This document shows, one piece after another, positions 1-6,437 of a stretch of DNA of 16,341 nucleotides; the first letter of the stretch is position 1, and every line of letters begins with the position of its first letter. The stretch spans positions 1-16,341 of the forward strand of contig CAYRWQ010000017.1 in the NCBI GenBank assembly GCA_964428075.1, in the 5' to 3' direction. Origin of the DNA: JAGOSP01 sp964428075. Lineage in GTDB: Bacteria; Patescibacteriota; Minisyncoccia; Moranbacterales; UBA1568. The notes under the pieces were generated by a model that searched no databases, was not told the DNA's origin, and saw only the letters and a program-made list of their open reading frames with translations. A program made the translations under genes and the position numbers.

Positions 1-55
1 AACTGGTGACCTCGTCCTTACCAAGGACGTGCTCTACCAACTGAGCTACAACGGC
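1..55 (-). tRNA. tRNA-Thr(GGU), 3' part cut off by window edge
   Basis: Read on the minus strand from position 55, the sequence gives an acceptor strand GCCGTTG, a D-arm with GTAGCTCAGTTGGTAGAGC, and an anticodon stem CGTCC/GGACG around loop TTGGTAA, so the anticodon is GGT (Thr, ACC/ACU codons). The T-arm and 3' acceptor strand lie outside the window. It is the third tRNA of a Thr(UGU)-Tyr-Thr(GGU) series on this strand. Confidence 0.93.
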
Positions 56-145
56 TTTGAGACAAAAAGAACACAACCTAGACATGCTAACCTGTTTAGA
101 CTAACAGTTCCCCATACAAAAGTCTACAGATAACCTCGTTTATTC

Positions 146-232
146 TGGTGGGTAGGGAGGGATTCGAACCCCCGTAGCCCGTAGGGCGTCAGATTTACAG
201 TCTGATGCATTTGACCGCTCTGCTACCTACCC
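146..232 (-). tRNA. tRNA-Tyr(GUA), CCA encoded
   Basis: On the minus strand, acceptor strand GGGTAGG (232-226) pairs with CCTACCC (156-150). The anticodon loop is CTGTAAA, giving anticodon GTA. There is a long variable arm (class II), as expected for bacterial tRNA-Tyr, and a standard GGTTCGAATCC T-arm. Discriminator A (149) is followed by a genomically encoded CCA (148-146), unlike the neighbouring tRNA-Thr(UGU), which has CAA there. Confidence 0.96.
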
Positions 233-329
233 ATCTTCTCGTATTCTTGATCAACTCTCTTTCTCTACCTTCACATTCACTCAACTTACGCTATTTCAAA
301 ATAAAAGAACACGGAGACCTGCCCCCTTG

Positions 330-402
330 AGCCAGGAGCGAGACTTGAACTCGCGACCCACGGTTTACAAAACCGTTGCTCTACCAACTGAGCTATCCTG
401 GC
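330..402 (-). tRNA. tRNA-Thr(UGU)
   Basis: The minus strand gives GCCAGGA (402-396) pairing with TCCTGGC (337-331), a D-arm of TAGCTCAGTTGGTAGAGC, an anticodon stem ACGGT/ACCGT around TTTGTAA (anticodon TGT, Thr), and T-arm GCGAG/CTCGC around TTCAAGT. The discriminator is U (330) and no CCA is encoded. It lies about 95 bp downstream of the TPR gene and upstream of tRNA-Tyr. Confidence 0.95.
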
Positions 403-497
403 AGATTCTCTCTCGCTTGTCGAGTCCGACACATATAACACGCTCAGACCGTAGACCACCCACAAAATACATTCTCATTACCATTCTACATCATGCA

Positions 498-1346
498 CTA
501 TTTCTGTGACAAAAGCCGTTCCAGCCTCCGTATCTTGATTTTCACCAAACGTTGCGCGGGGGAAAGTTTCAGTACCTGCTTATAACATTCTTTCGCATCC
601 TGTATGCTCCCCCGTTCCATGTAAAAATCCCCAAGTGCTTCGTACGCAGTATACTCTTTCGGATTCGCAGCGATACGCGCAATGAGTCCCTCTTCGATTG
701 GCCGCTCAGCCACTTTCCGCTTCAGTCTCTCTGGTTCTGGTCTTACCCCCTGTTCACTCACCATTGGCCTGATAACCAATCCAGAGTCATTCACCAATCC
801 AGCACCGTCTGTTTTCCGCCGACGTCGCAGTAAGGGCGTAGCAACATTGAAATGCACGTCTTGTTCCAGATCAGCAACGCTCGCAGGGAAATTATCTTCA
901 CGTTCTCGAACACCTTCTATCTCATTTGGTCGAGACACATGTCCTCCTCCTGAAATTCGGGTTCGTATTTCATATGTATCACCCTGAGTCGGAAACACTG
1001 TTTGAATTTCCGCTTTTGTTTCGATGGGATACTCTGCTTCTGACGACCGGAGTTGCGCCTCCTGCTGTTCATTATCGGACAGTCTCCGCTTAGCCTTCAC
1101 AGACTGCAACAGGGTGTGAAGCAGATTATGCATCTGCAAAGACAGCACTTTAAAGCGCTGAACCAACCGCTCCAATACCCGAAGAAAAAAACTCCGTACG
1201 GATGAACGGAACAGAGAGGTTCGGGTGTCACCGTTTGTCTCAATCTTCTGAGTTACTTCAGGGTCAGCCCCGCGAAGCGACAAATACCATACCAGAAACG
1301 TGAAACAAGCAACAACAACTATTGGGGGAACAATGAGATGCCACAT
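498..1346 (-). CDS. TPR-containing single-pass membrane protein
   Basis: This is a protein of about 282 residues. Residues 1-24 form one hydrophobic helix (MWHLIVPPIVVVACFTFLVW then YLSL), followed by a long polar and charged stretch, probably disordered or partly helical (about 30-220). A single tetratricopeptide-like unit follows near 229-264, with the pattern A-x-x-x-L-G-D-F-Y and A-K-E-C-Y-x-x-V-L-x-L-x-P, and the tail is basic. The helix suggests an N-terminal anchor with the TPR in the cytoplasm or periplasm, so a scaffold role is possible; this is inference. It is the third gene of the rpsB-tsf run, 66 bp after tsf. No SD is visible. I chose the ATG at 1346; an in-frame TTG at 1364 would add six residues. 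The specific function is unknown. Confidence 0.75.
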   Translation of the reverse strand: MWHLIVPPIVVVACFTFLVWYLSLRGADPEVTQKIETNGDTRTSLFRSSVRSFFLRVLERLVQRFKVLSLQMHNLLHTLLQSVKAKRRLSDNEQQEAQLRSSEAEYPIETKAEIQTVFPTQGDTYEIRTRISGGGHVSRPNEIEGVREREDNFPASVADLEQDVHFNVATPLLRRRRKTDGAGLVNDSGLVIRPMVSEQGVRPEPERLKRKVAERPIEEGLIARIAANPKEYTAYEALGDFYMERGSIQDAKECYKQVLKLSPAQRLVKIKIRRLERLLSQK

Positions 1347-1380
1347 GGCAATCAGACAAAACAAAAAAATTAAGAAGAGG

Positions 1381-1408
1381 ATTATAGATATCAGGGCTAC
1401 AGCACCAA
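1381..1408 (-). promoter_or_regulatory. candidate promoter for the TPR gene
   Basis: On the minus strand, TTGGTG (1408-1403), a 16-bp spacer and a perfect TATAAT (1386-1381) overlap the tsf stop region. This would place a start near 1374, about 28 nt before the ATG at 1346. The -35 matches only three of six bases, so this is a candidate for extra expression of the TPR gene independent of rpsB-tsf. Confidence 0.4.
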
Positions 1409-1412
1409 CACG

Positions 1413-2000
1413 CTAAATCTCATACCGCACAAAACCACCAACCTGGATATTCTCACCTATCTTATGGATCTTTTCCGTAATAAGATCACCAACCGTCTTG
1501 TCCTGATCCTTCACGAAAGGCTGTGAGAGCAACGCCGACTCTTCTCGAAATTTCTTTTCCTTTCCGAACAAAATTTTCTCAATAAGTTCAGCGGGTTTCT
1601 TCGGTCCAGACGCAAGTTGTTCCTCCCAAATCGTTCGTTCATGAGCGACTACCTCAGATGCAACCTCTTCGGGTCTGACACAAGTCGGGGCAAGAGCAGC
1701 AATATGCATCGCAATATCATGCGCCAGCTCACGAAATTCATCATTCCGAGCTACAAAATCAGTTTCGCAATATAACTTCAACAAAACACCGACACGTCCG
1801 TGTCCATGCACATATGATACCACTGTCCCTTCGTGTGTATCACGATCGCCCTTTTTAAGCGCCTTATCTTGACCGCGCTTTCTCAGAATATCGATTGCTT
1901 GAGTTTCATCACCCCCTGCCTCATCAAGCGCCTTCTTGATATCGACGATACCGGCACCAGTTCTCTCACGCAAACTCTTGATTGCTTCCATGTGACTCAT
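1413..2000 (-). CDS. tsf: Elongation factor Ts
   Basis: EF-Ts is the guanine nucleotide exchange factor that regenerates EF-Tu-GTP in the cytoplasm. The N-terminal UBA-like domain (MEAIKSLRERTGAGIVDIKK, about residues 4-23) and the EF-Tu-contacting motif TDFVARNDEF (about 80-89) are present, and the end has the family pattern IGENIQVGGFVRYEI. At 195 aa it is the short form, like the Thermus protein, whose start MSQMELIKKLRE resembles MSHMEAIKSLRE here; this decides the ATG at 2000. The frame stays open to a GTG at 2075 that overlaps the rpsB stop (GTGA) and has an upstream AGGTGG, so a 25-residue N-terminal extension or translational coupling cannot be excluded. An ATG at 2009 is also possible. 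No SD precedes 2000. Confidence 0.97.
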   Translation of the reverse strand: MSHMEAIKSLRERTGAGIVDIKKALDEAGGDETQAIDILRKRGQDKALKKGDRDTHEGTVVSYVHGHGRVGVLLKLYCETDFVARNDEFRELAHDIAMHIAALAPTCVRPEEVASEVVAHERTIWEEQLASGPKKPAELIEKILFGKEKKFREESALLSQPFVKDQDKTVGDLITEKIHKIGENIQVGGFVRYEI

Positions 2001-2071
2001 AATACCCATTTTTTGATATTTTATGCCTGCATTGTGTGTGTATGCTCCTGTCTGAGAATTCTCATGACCGG

Positions 2072-2869
2072 TCACTTTCCACCTTTCGTTTTCAATATCT
2101 CCTTACCGATGGCACCCAACAACACTCTCAATGAAGATACCGCATCATCATTCCCTGGTATAGGATAATCAACAAAAGACGGATCCGTATTGGAATCAAC
2201 GATACCAACAATCGGCACGTGCATTTTCCGTGCTTCGTGTAAAACAATGCCCGCTTCTCGCGTGTCTGCAATCACAATGGCTCCAGGGAGCATATCGAGA
2301 TGCTTAATACCACCCATGCGCTTTTCAAGTCGTTCGACCTCCTCAAGTTTTTTGGCTTGTTCAAATTTAGTGTACTTCTTAAATTCACCACGAGCCATCT
2401 TTTCCTCCGTTTCATACAGATACTTCGCTCGACCTTTAATGTGGGAAAAGTTAGTCAATGTACCCCCCAACCAACGATCGATCACATACGGCATACCGAT
2501 CTTCTCAGCCAACGATCTCACCGTTCCATGTGTTTGCTTCTTGATACCGACAAATAATACGGGCTTCCCGCTTTTGACGACCCGATTCAAAAAGACCAGA
2601 GCGGAAGCAAGCCTGATCACGGTTTTTTCCAGATCAAGCACGTTTATATTCTTGCGTGTCGTGAAAATATACTCATCCATTTTCGGATGACGACGCGACT
2701 TGAGATGCCCGAAATGCACTCCTGCCTTTAAAAGACTCTCAAGTGTCACCTCAAAAGCCTCAAAATCAAAATGCTCAAAATAAGAAAGCTCATGAGCCGA
2801 AGCTTCCTGAGAAGCAACAACCTGCGCAACCTCCTCCACTCTCTCCGATATCTTCACGGTTTCTGTCAT
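2072..2869 (-). CDS. rpsB: 30S ribosomal protein S2
   Basis: uS2 is needed for late 30S assembly, where it binds at the head-body junction together with bS1. The body carries the family signatures LLKAGVHFGHLKSRRHPKM (about 46-64), a segment ending in the conserved RWLGGTLTN, and the C-terminal segment with PGAIVIADTREAGIVLHEA and DSNTDPSFVDYPIPGNDD. At 265 aa it is near the usual 230-260, but it has a roughly 40-residue acidic N-terminal extension before the usual start of the fold. The start ATG is preceded by AAGGA about ten bases upstream. It is the first gene of the rpsB-tsf operon, with its own strong promoter and a long leader. Confidence 0.98.
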   Translation of the reverse strand: MTETVKISERVEEVAQVVASQEASAHELSYFEHFDFEAFEVTLESLLKAGVHFGHLKSRRHPKMDEYIFTTRKNINVLDLEKTVIRLASALVFLNRVVKSGKPVLFVGIKKQTHGTVRSLAEKIGMPYVIDRWLGGTLTNFSHIKGRAKYLYETEEKMARGEFKKYTKFEQAKKLEEVERLEKRMGGIKHLDMLPGAIVIADTREAGIVLHEARKMHVPIVGIVDSNTDPSFVDYPIPGNDDAVSSLRVLLGAIGKEILKTKGGK

Positions 2870-3019
2870 ACTATATTCTTCCTTAAACTGAATTACTTCC
2901 GTTTCTCTAAATAACGACCGGCTTGCACCCTCTGCGAAATAAGCAGATCATGGGCGAGGAATAAGCCTCAAGTCTCGAGAAACGTGCTGATATCACCGCT
3001 GCTATCACAGCAAAACATC
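2870..3019 (-). promoter_or_regulatory. rpsB 5' leader (about 150 nt), structured
   Basis: The stretch between the predicted transcription start (about 3019) and the rpsB ATG holds no convincing gene. It contains two adjacent small hairpins in the RNA: GAGG/CCTC with loop CTTATT (2969-2956) and TCTGC/GCAGA with a 7-nt loop (2947-2931), plus self-complementary TGATATCA and TCTCGAGA segments further upstream. Autoregulation of rpsB by S2 through its leader is known in other bacteria; a similar role here is inferred from position and structure only. Confidence 0.45.
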
Positions 3020-3025
3020 AGTGAC

Positions 3026-3053
3026 AGTATAGCAAATCACCCCCTCTTGTCAA
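3026..3053 (-). promoter_or_regulatory. rpsB-tsf promoter, sigma70 type with extended -10
   Basis: On the minus strand there is a perfect TTGACA (3053-3048), a 16-bp spacer, and TATACT (3031-3026) preceded by TGC, an extended -10. This predicts a start near 3019. It is one of the strongest promoter-like sites in the window, as expected for ribosomal protein and EF-Ts expression. Confidence 0.85.
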
Positions 3054-3179
3054 TTTTTATTCCTTCTGTTAAACTGGAAGCACGTTCTATTGAACTTTTT
3101 TTGTTATTCCATTATTTATCGATCCTTCTCCAGCGTGTCCGTTATTTATCCGTCATATCATCTATTATCCGAGCCGCAT

Positions 3180-3473
3180 ATGAAAACAGATATCCACCCA
3201 ACCTACCACGAAAAAGCCAGTATCAGCTGCGCGTGCGGTTCCGTATTTCACACCGGATCAACCATCGCCGTCAACTCCATCGAAATTTGTTCCCAGTGTC
3301 ATCCCTTCTACACAGGCAAGAAGAAGTTTATTGATGTCGCCGGACGTGTCGAGCGCTTCAAACAAATGACCGAGCGTTCACAAACCAAAGCGAATGCGCT
3401 CCAGCCAAAGAAGGCTCGCCTTTCCAAACAAGCCGACACAACAAGCAAGCAAAAGGCTGCACCGGTACTCTAG
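3180..3473 (+). CDS. rpmE: 50S ribosomal protein L31, zinc type, with long basic tail
   Basis: bL31 bridges the 50S central protuberance and the 30S head. The start MKTDIHPTYHEKASISCACG is typical. Zinc ligands are visible as C17-x-C19 and C37-x-x-C40, so this is the zinc-binding (C+) form. The core ends around residue 60 (GRVERFKQM). A Lys/Gln/Ala-rich tail of about 33 residues extends the protein to 97 aa, against the usual 65-85. The reading frame is open upstream to 3090, but the L31 fold begins at 3180. No SD is seen. It is divergent from rpsB and precedes prfA, a common rpmE-prfA neighbourhood. Confidence 0.96.
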   Translation: MKTDIHPTYHEKASISCACGSVFHTGSTIAVNSIEICSQCHPFYTGKKKFIDVAGRVERFKQMTERSQTKANALQPKKARLSKQADTTSKQKAAPVL

Positions 3474-3683
3474 TCTTCTCCTCCCCTTACTGTCCTGGTT
3501 CGCCGTATGTTCTCTCGGCACTTATTTTGCATGTATCATGCATACTACAGGCATCGCATTTTTTCTGCTCAATAAAATAAAGCAAGCATAATCACCTCCC
3601 GCCTCAATTGGTGTTTTTGCCTTTTCTCGTTTTCTCAGGCCATGCTATAGTACGCAAAACATCTGTCTGTATCCTTATATTCT
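3474..3683 (+). promoter_or_regulatory. rpmE-prfA gap: weak terminator hairpin and prfA promoter
   Basis: No gene is seen here. A 5-bp hairpin GCATG-TAT-CATGC (3529-3541) is followed about 17 nt later by T6 (3559-3564), at best a weak terminator for rpmE. Near the end, TGC-TATAGT (3643-3651) is an extended -10 element with a poor -35 (TTTCTC, 3623-3628) at 17 bp. It predicts a start near 3658 and a leader of about 26 nt without an SD for prfA. Confidence 0.5.
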
Positions 3684-4796
3684 ATGAACATCCATATTCT
3701 CATTACCGATATCGAAACCGAGTACGCTACTCTCAGCGAGAGTCTCCGCGTACCTGAAATCAATGGCGACCCAAAGCAACTTATGATACTTGGGCGGAGA
3801 AAAGCCGAACTCGAAACCCTCATGGAGCCGATCCGGGCACTCAAAACACTTGAGAACCATATGCGCGGTAACGCAGAAATCACTCAGGACGCTGATGCTG
3901 ATACCGAACTTAAAACGATGGCTTTCGAAGAAAATGTCCTCCTTGCCCAACAAAAAGACATCCTCGAAAAACAACTTCACCATCTCCTGCTCCCAAAGGA
4001 TCCAAACGATACAAAAGATATCATCGTTGAAATACGTGCCGGTGCTGGTGGTGATGAATCTAGTCTCTTTGCGACCGAACTCTTCCGCATGTACACACGC
4101 TACGCCGAACGCCTCGGATGGCAGACATCACTCATTCATTCCAATCATACAGAAGTCGGCGGTTTCAAAGAGGTTATTTTCGAAATCACTCGTGGGCGAA
4201 GCACGTATCCAGTATATTCCAAACTCAAATACGAATCCGGGGTACATCGGGTACAGCGCGTTCCAGAGACAGAAAAAGTCGGTCGTATCCACACATCAAC
4301 CGCTACCGTCGCCGTTCTTCCTCAGGCCGAAGAAATCGATATCAGTATCAACCCAAACGATCTCCGTATCGATACATTCTGTTCGTCCGGCCCAGGAGGA
4401 CAGTCGGTTAATACCACATACAGCGCAGTTCGCATCACTCATATTCCAACTGGTCTGGTTGTTTCCTGTCAGGATGAAAAGTCGCAGATAAAAAATAAGG
4501 ATAAAGCCATGAAGGTACTCCGCTCCCGCCTGCTTCAGATCACAGAGGAAAAGCGTGATAAAGAACTCGGCGATGCTAGACGCAACCAAATTGGCACTGG
4601 AGACCGAAGCGAAAAAATCCGAACTTACAATTACCCGCAAGATCGCATTACAGATCACCGCATCAAACTTTCCCTCTCCAATGTCCCGTCTGTACTTTCC
4701 GGGAACATCGATCCTATCATTCAGGCTCTTGAAGAGGAAGACATGCGCCTCAAGCTCGAGGCGGCTGAAAAGAACACGTCGGTATCCCTCGTATGA
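3684..4796 (+). CDS. prfA: Peptide chain release factor 1
   Basis: RF1 recognises UAA and UAG in the ribosomal A site and triggers peptidyl-tRNA hydrolysis. The catalytic GGQ is at residues 238-240 (SSGPGGQSVNTT). The codon-recognition tripeptide occupies the RF1 position as P194-E195-T196 in RVPETEKVGRIHTS; RF2 would carry SPF. The EIRAGAGGDE segment (about 116-125) is typical of the family. Its length of 370 aa matches the usual 355-370. The Gln of GGQ is the methylation target of PrmC, encoded next with an ATGA overlap, so the two are co-translated. No SD is present; an extended -10 lies just upstream. Confidence 0.98.
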   Translation: MNIHILITDIETEYATLSESLRVPEINGDPKQLMILGRRKAELETLMEPIRALKTLENHMRGNAEITQDADADTELKTMAFEENVLLAQQKDILEKQLHHLLLPKDPNDTKDIIVEIRAGAGGDESSLFATELFRMYTRYAERLGWQTSLIHSNHTEVGGFKEVIFEITRGRSTYPVYSKLKYESGVHRVQRVPETEKVGRIHTSTATVAVLPQAEEIDISINPNDLRIDTFCSSGPGGQSVNTTYSAVRITHIPTGLVVSCQDEKSQIKNKDKAMKVLRSRLLQITEEKRDKELGDARRNQIGTGDRSEKIRTYNYPQDRITDHRIKLSLSNVPSVLSGNIDPIIQALEEEDMRLKLEAAEKNTSVSLV

Positions 4797-5695
4797 AACG
4801 TTCACTTCGAAATATCTTCGATGCCCGACCAACACTCTGTTTGCCTGGAGATTTTTTACTCTTACTTTCCTTCGTCACACGACGAACCAAAGAATTCCTC
4901 ATTGCTCATCCAGAGTACTGTATAACCGCACAAAAATATAACGCCTTCTTATCTTTACTGAAACGACGCATCAAGCACGAACCAATCGCTCTCATCACCG
5001 GACAAAAAGAATTTTACGGTTTTACATTTTCAGTCAATAAGGCAACACTTATTCCACGACCGGAAACAGAACTCCTCGTCGAATCAGCAATCGCACGCAT
5101 CATATATAATGACTCGAATGAACGTGCTACACGAACGCCTGCGACTATCATCGATGTCGGAACAGGCAGTGGCAATATTCTCCTCTCCATTGTCAAAACA
5201 ATTGAACCGTATATCGATCCAAAACATATCCGTGCGTTTGGACTCGATACCTCACTCGATGCATTAACCATCGCTAAACGCAATGCGCGTATCCTACGCC
5301 CGCGCATACACACACGTTTCCTCGTCAGCGATCTCCTCATCGCACTCCCCCAAAGCGTTATGCATAATTCCAGTCATCTCTATATTCTCGCCAATCTCCC
5401 GTATCTCTCCCAAAAAATCTATCAGCGTTGCTCGCCCGATGTAAAAAACTACGAACCATCAAGCGCCCTCGTCAGCACAAAACAAGGCCTCGCTCATATC
5501 CTTCGGCTCCTACAAACCATCGCGGATATTCGAAATCAATTTCCAAGCCTCACATTAGATATCTGGCTTGAAATCAGCCCAGAACAGCGCGAATCCCTCG
5601 TAAAAAAAATACCAAATATCCTACCTGGCACACAGAGTATCTTCCAGCGCGATCTCGCGCGCAAAAATCGCTGCGTGCATATATATTCTGAATAG
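4793..5695 (+). CDS. prmC: Peptide chain release factor N5-glutamine methyltransferase
   Basis: PrmC uses S-adenosylmethionine to methylate the Gln of the GGQ motif in release factors. The N-terminal helical region (1-75) binds the factor. IPRPETE (87-93), the SAM-binding glycine loop DVGTGSG (121-127), an acidic segment around GLDTS (150-154) and the catalytic motif at 201-204 follow in the order expected for the family. The catalytic motif reads NLPY where most PrmC proteins have NPPY, the motif that holds the substrate glutamine amide; the same variant can occur in Patescibacteria. At 300 aa it is slightly longer than E. coli PrmC (277). It overlaps prfA by four bases and ends about 60 bp before an intrinsic terminator. 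Confidence 0.95.
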   Translation: MKRSLRNIFDARPTLCLPGDFLLLLSFVTRRTKEFLIAHPEYCITAQKYNAFLSLLKRRIKHEPIALITGQKEFYGFTFSVNKATLIPRPETELLVESAIARIIYNDSNERATRTPATIIDVGTGSGNILLSIVKTIEPYIDPKHIRAFGLDTSLDALTIAKRNARILRPRIHTRFLVSDLLIALPQSVMHNSSHLYILANLPYLSQKIYQRCSPDVKNYEPSSALVSTKQGLAHILRLLQTIADIRNQFPSLTLDIWLEISPEQRESLVKKIPNILPGTQSIFQRDLARKNRCVHIYSE

Positions 5696-5754
5696 TCTTT
5701 CAAAAATAGTCCTGCTCCACAAAAATAACTGCGTACGCTTCAACACCATAGACG

Positions 5755-5800
5755 ACAAAATCCCCTCGCCGAAACGATGGGATTTTGTTTTTCTTTTGGT
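5755..5800 (+). terminator. intrinsic terminator of prfA-prmC
   Basis: A perfect 10-bp stem, ACAAAATCCC (5755-5764) and GGGATTTTGT (5779-5788), with a 14-nt loop, is followed by a T-rich tract (TTTTCTTTT). The T tract lies on the plus side, so it ends the prmC transcript. Confidence 0.85.
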
Positions 5801-5817
5801 GTTAAAAACACAAAAAA

Positions 5818-5901
5818 CTACGCTCGCTTCTTGGTGGTTTTCTTCACCGCCTTCTTCACTGTCTTCTTTACGGCCTTCTTTGCTGTCTTCTTGGCTGCCA
5901 T
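5818..5901 (-). CDS. 27-residue Lys/Ala-rich basic peptide, histone H1-like tail
   Basis: The frame reads MAAKKTAKKAVKK followed by TVKKAVKKTTKKRA and a TAG stop: a periodic xxKK pattern with about 12 Lys and one Arg and no acidic residue. The start is marked by the best SD in the region, AAGGAGGTGA, about 5 nt before the ATG, which makes this a real gene despite its size. Such repeats resemble the C-terminal tails of bacterial histone H1-like proteins (for example chlamydial Hc1 and AlgP-like proteins) that bind nucleic acid. DNA or RNA binding is therefore a reasonable inference, not shown. It lies alone, convergent with prmC. The opposite-phase frame across this site (99 residues) is a shadow. 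Confidence 0.75.
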   Translation of the reverse strand: MAAKKTAKKAVKKTVKKAVKKTTKKRA

Positions 5902-5926
5902 AATGTTCACCTCCTTCCATAATTAC

Positions 5927-5954
5927 CGTATCATCTGACGTTGTCCATGATACG
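5927..5954 (-). promoter_or_regulatory. leader hairpin just upstream of the Lys-rich peptide SD
   Basis: On the minus strand, CGTATCAT and ATGATACG form a perfect 8-bp stem (5954-5947 with 5934-5927). An inner GAC/GTC stem tightens the loop. It lies 12 nt 5' of the SD (about 5915-5906) and has no T tract, so it is not a terminator. A role in mRNA stability or translation control is inferred. Confidence 0.5.
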
Positions 5955-6025
5955 AAATCTATTTAACGCACACAACATCCCCTCTTGTTCGTGCAAAGCA
6001 TGGAAACTTCTCTCATGCACTTATT

Positions 6026-6052
6026 ATTATATATCATTTCAAAAAAAATCAA
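6026..6052 (-). promoter_or_regulatory. tentative promoter for the Lys-rich peptide gene
   Basis: A perfect TATAAT (6031-6026, minus strand) lies 15 bp from TTGATT (6052-6047). The spacer is short and the region is very AT-rich, so chance is a real alternative. It would give a leader of about 118 nt containing the hairpin at 5927-5954. Confidence 0.35.
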
Positions 6053-6389
6053 AGTATTTTTTATTCCTGTCAAGAATCATACATGTATAATAAAAAATAT
6101 TTTTTTATTTCTCTCGAAGAAGAAATGATCTCTCACGCGAAGCATATATATTATGAAAAAGTATCCATGCATTGGTTCACAATAAAAACAGAATTTTAAA
6201 TAACAACGCGTGACGAAAACAGGAAGCATACAATCAAGAAAAGAAATGCTTCGCAGGTATCATGTGCATTCAACAAAATCCATATCAAACCATCACCAAA
6301 CTTCCCCAAACGTTTAGGCAATCCGGACCATCTCGTGAATACACTCATAAAAACCCAAAAATTAGCCATAAATGAATCATATTGTCCAG
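6053..6389. other. AT-rich intergenic stretch with no supported gene
   Basis: No gene is supported here. An open frame at 6196-6396 on the minus strand starts with GTG, has no SD and resembles nothing known. The notable structure is a 9-bp perfect inverted repeat, GCGAAGCAT at 6137-6145 and ATGCTTCGC at 6246-6254. A nested 7-bp repeat GAAGCAT (6223-6229) is complementary to the same right arm. No promoter or terminator frames it. Confidence 0.5.
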
Positions 6390-6418
6390 TTGACACCCTG
6401 AACTCAGAAACCTACTAT
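6390..6418 (+). promoter_or_regulatory. strong sigma70 promoter for the 6538 gene
   Basis: A perfect TTGACA (6390-6395), a 17-bp spacer and TACTAT (6413-6418, 5 of 6 matches) predict a start near 6425, immediately before a run of eight G (6427-6434). Confidence 0.8.
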
Positions 6419-6437
6419 ACACAAGAGGGGGGGGTCG

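Noticed and set aside
56..145. Gap between tRNA-Tyr and tRNA-Thr(GGU) as a site of a lost tRNA-Gly
   Set aside because: No cloverleaf or T-arm remnant is visible.
327..509. 60-aa plus-strand ORF starting MSQERDLNSRP
   Set aside because: It is antisense to tRNA-Thr(UGU); SQERDLNSRP is the usual spurious translation of a tRNA complement.
2886..3000. 33-codon frame starting with GTG in the rpsB leader
   Set aside because: No SD at its start and it covers the hairpins; a chance frame is the simplest reading.
5621..5920. 99-aa minus ORF with Glu/Gly-rich start
   Set aside because: It is the shifted frame of the 27-aa Lys-rich peptide and then runs antisense into prmC.
6045..6073. Perfect TTGACA on the minus strand at 6068-6073
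   Set aside because: At 17 bp the -10 would be GATTTT; no acceptable -10 at 16-18 bp.
6196..6396. 66-aa minus-strand ORF with hydrophobic end
   Set aside because: GTG start without SD, overlaps the -35 of a strong plus promoter, and no recognisable pattern.
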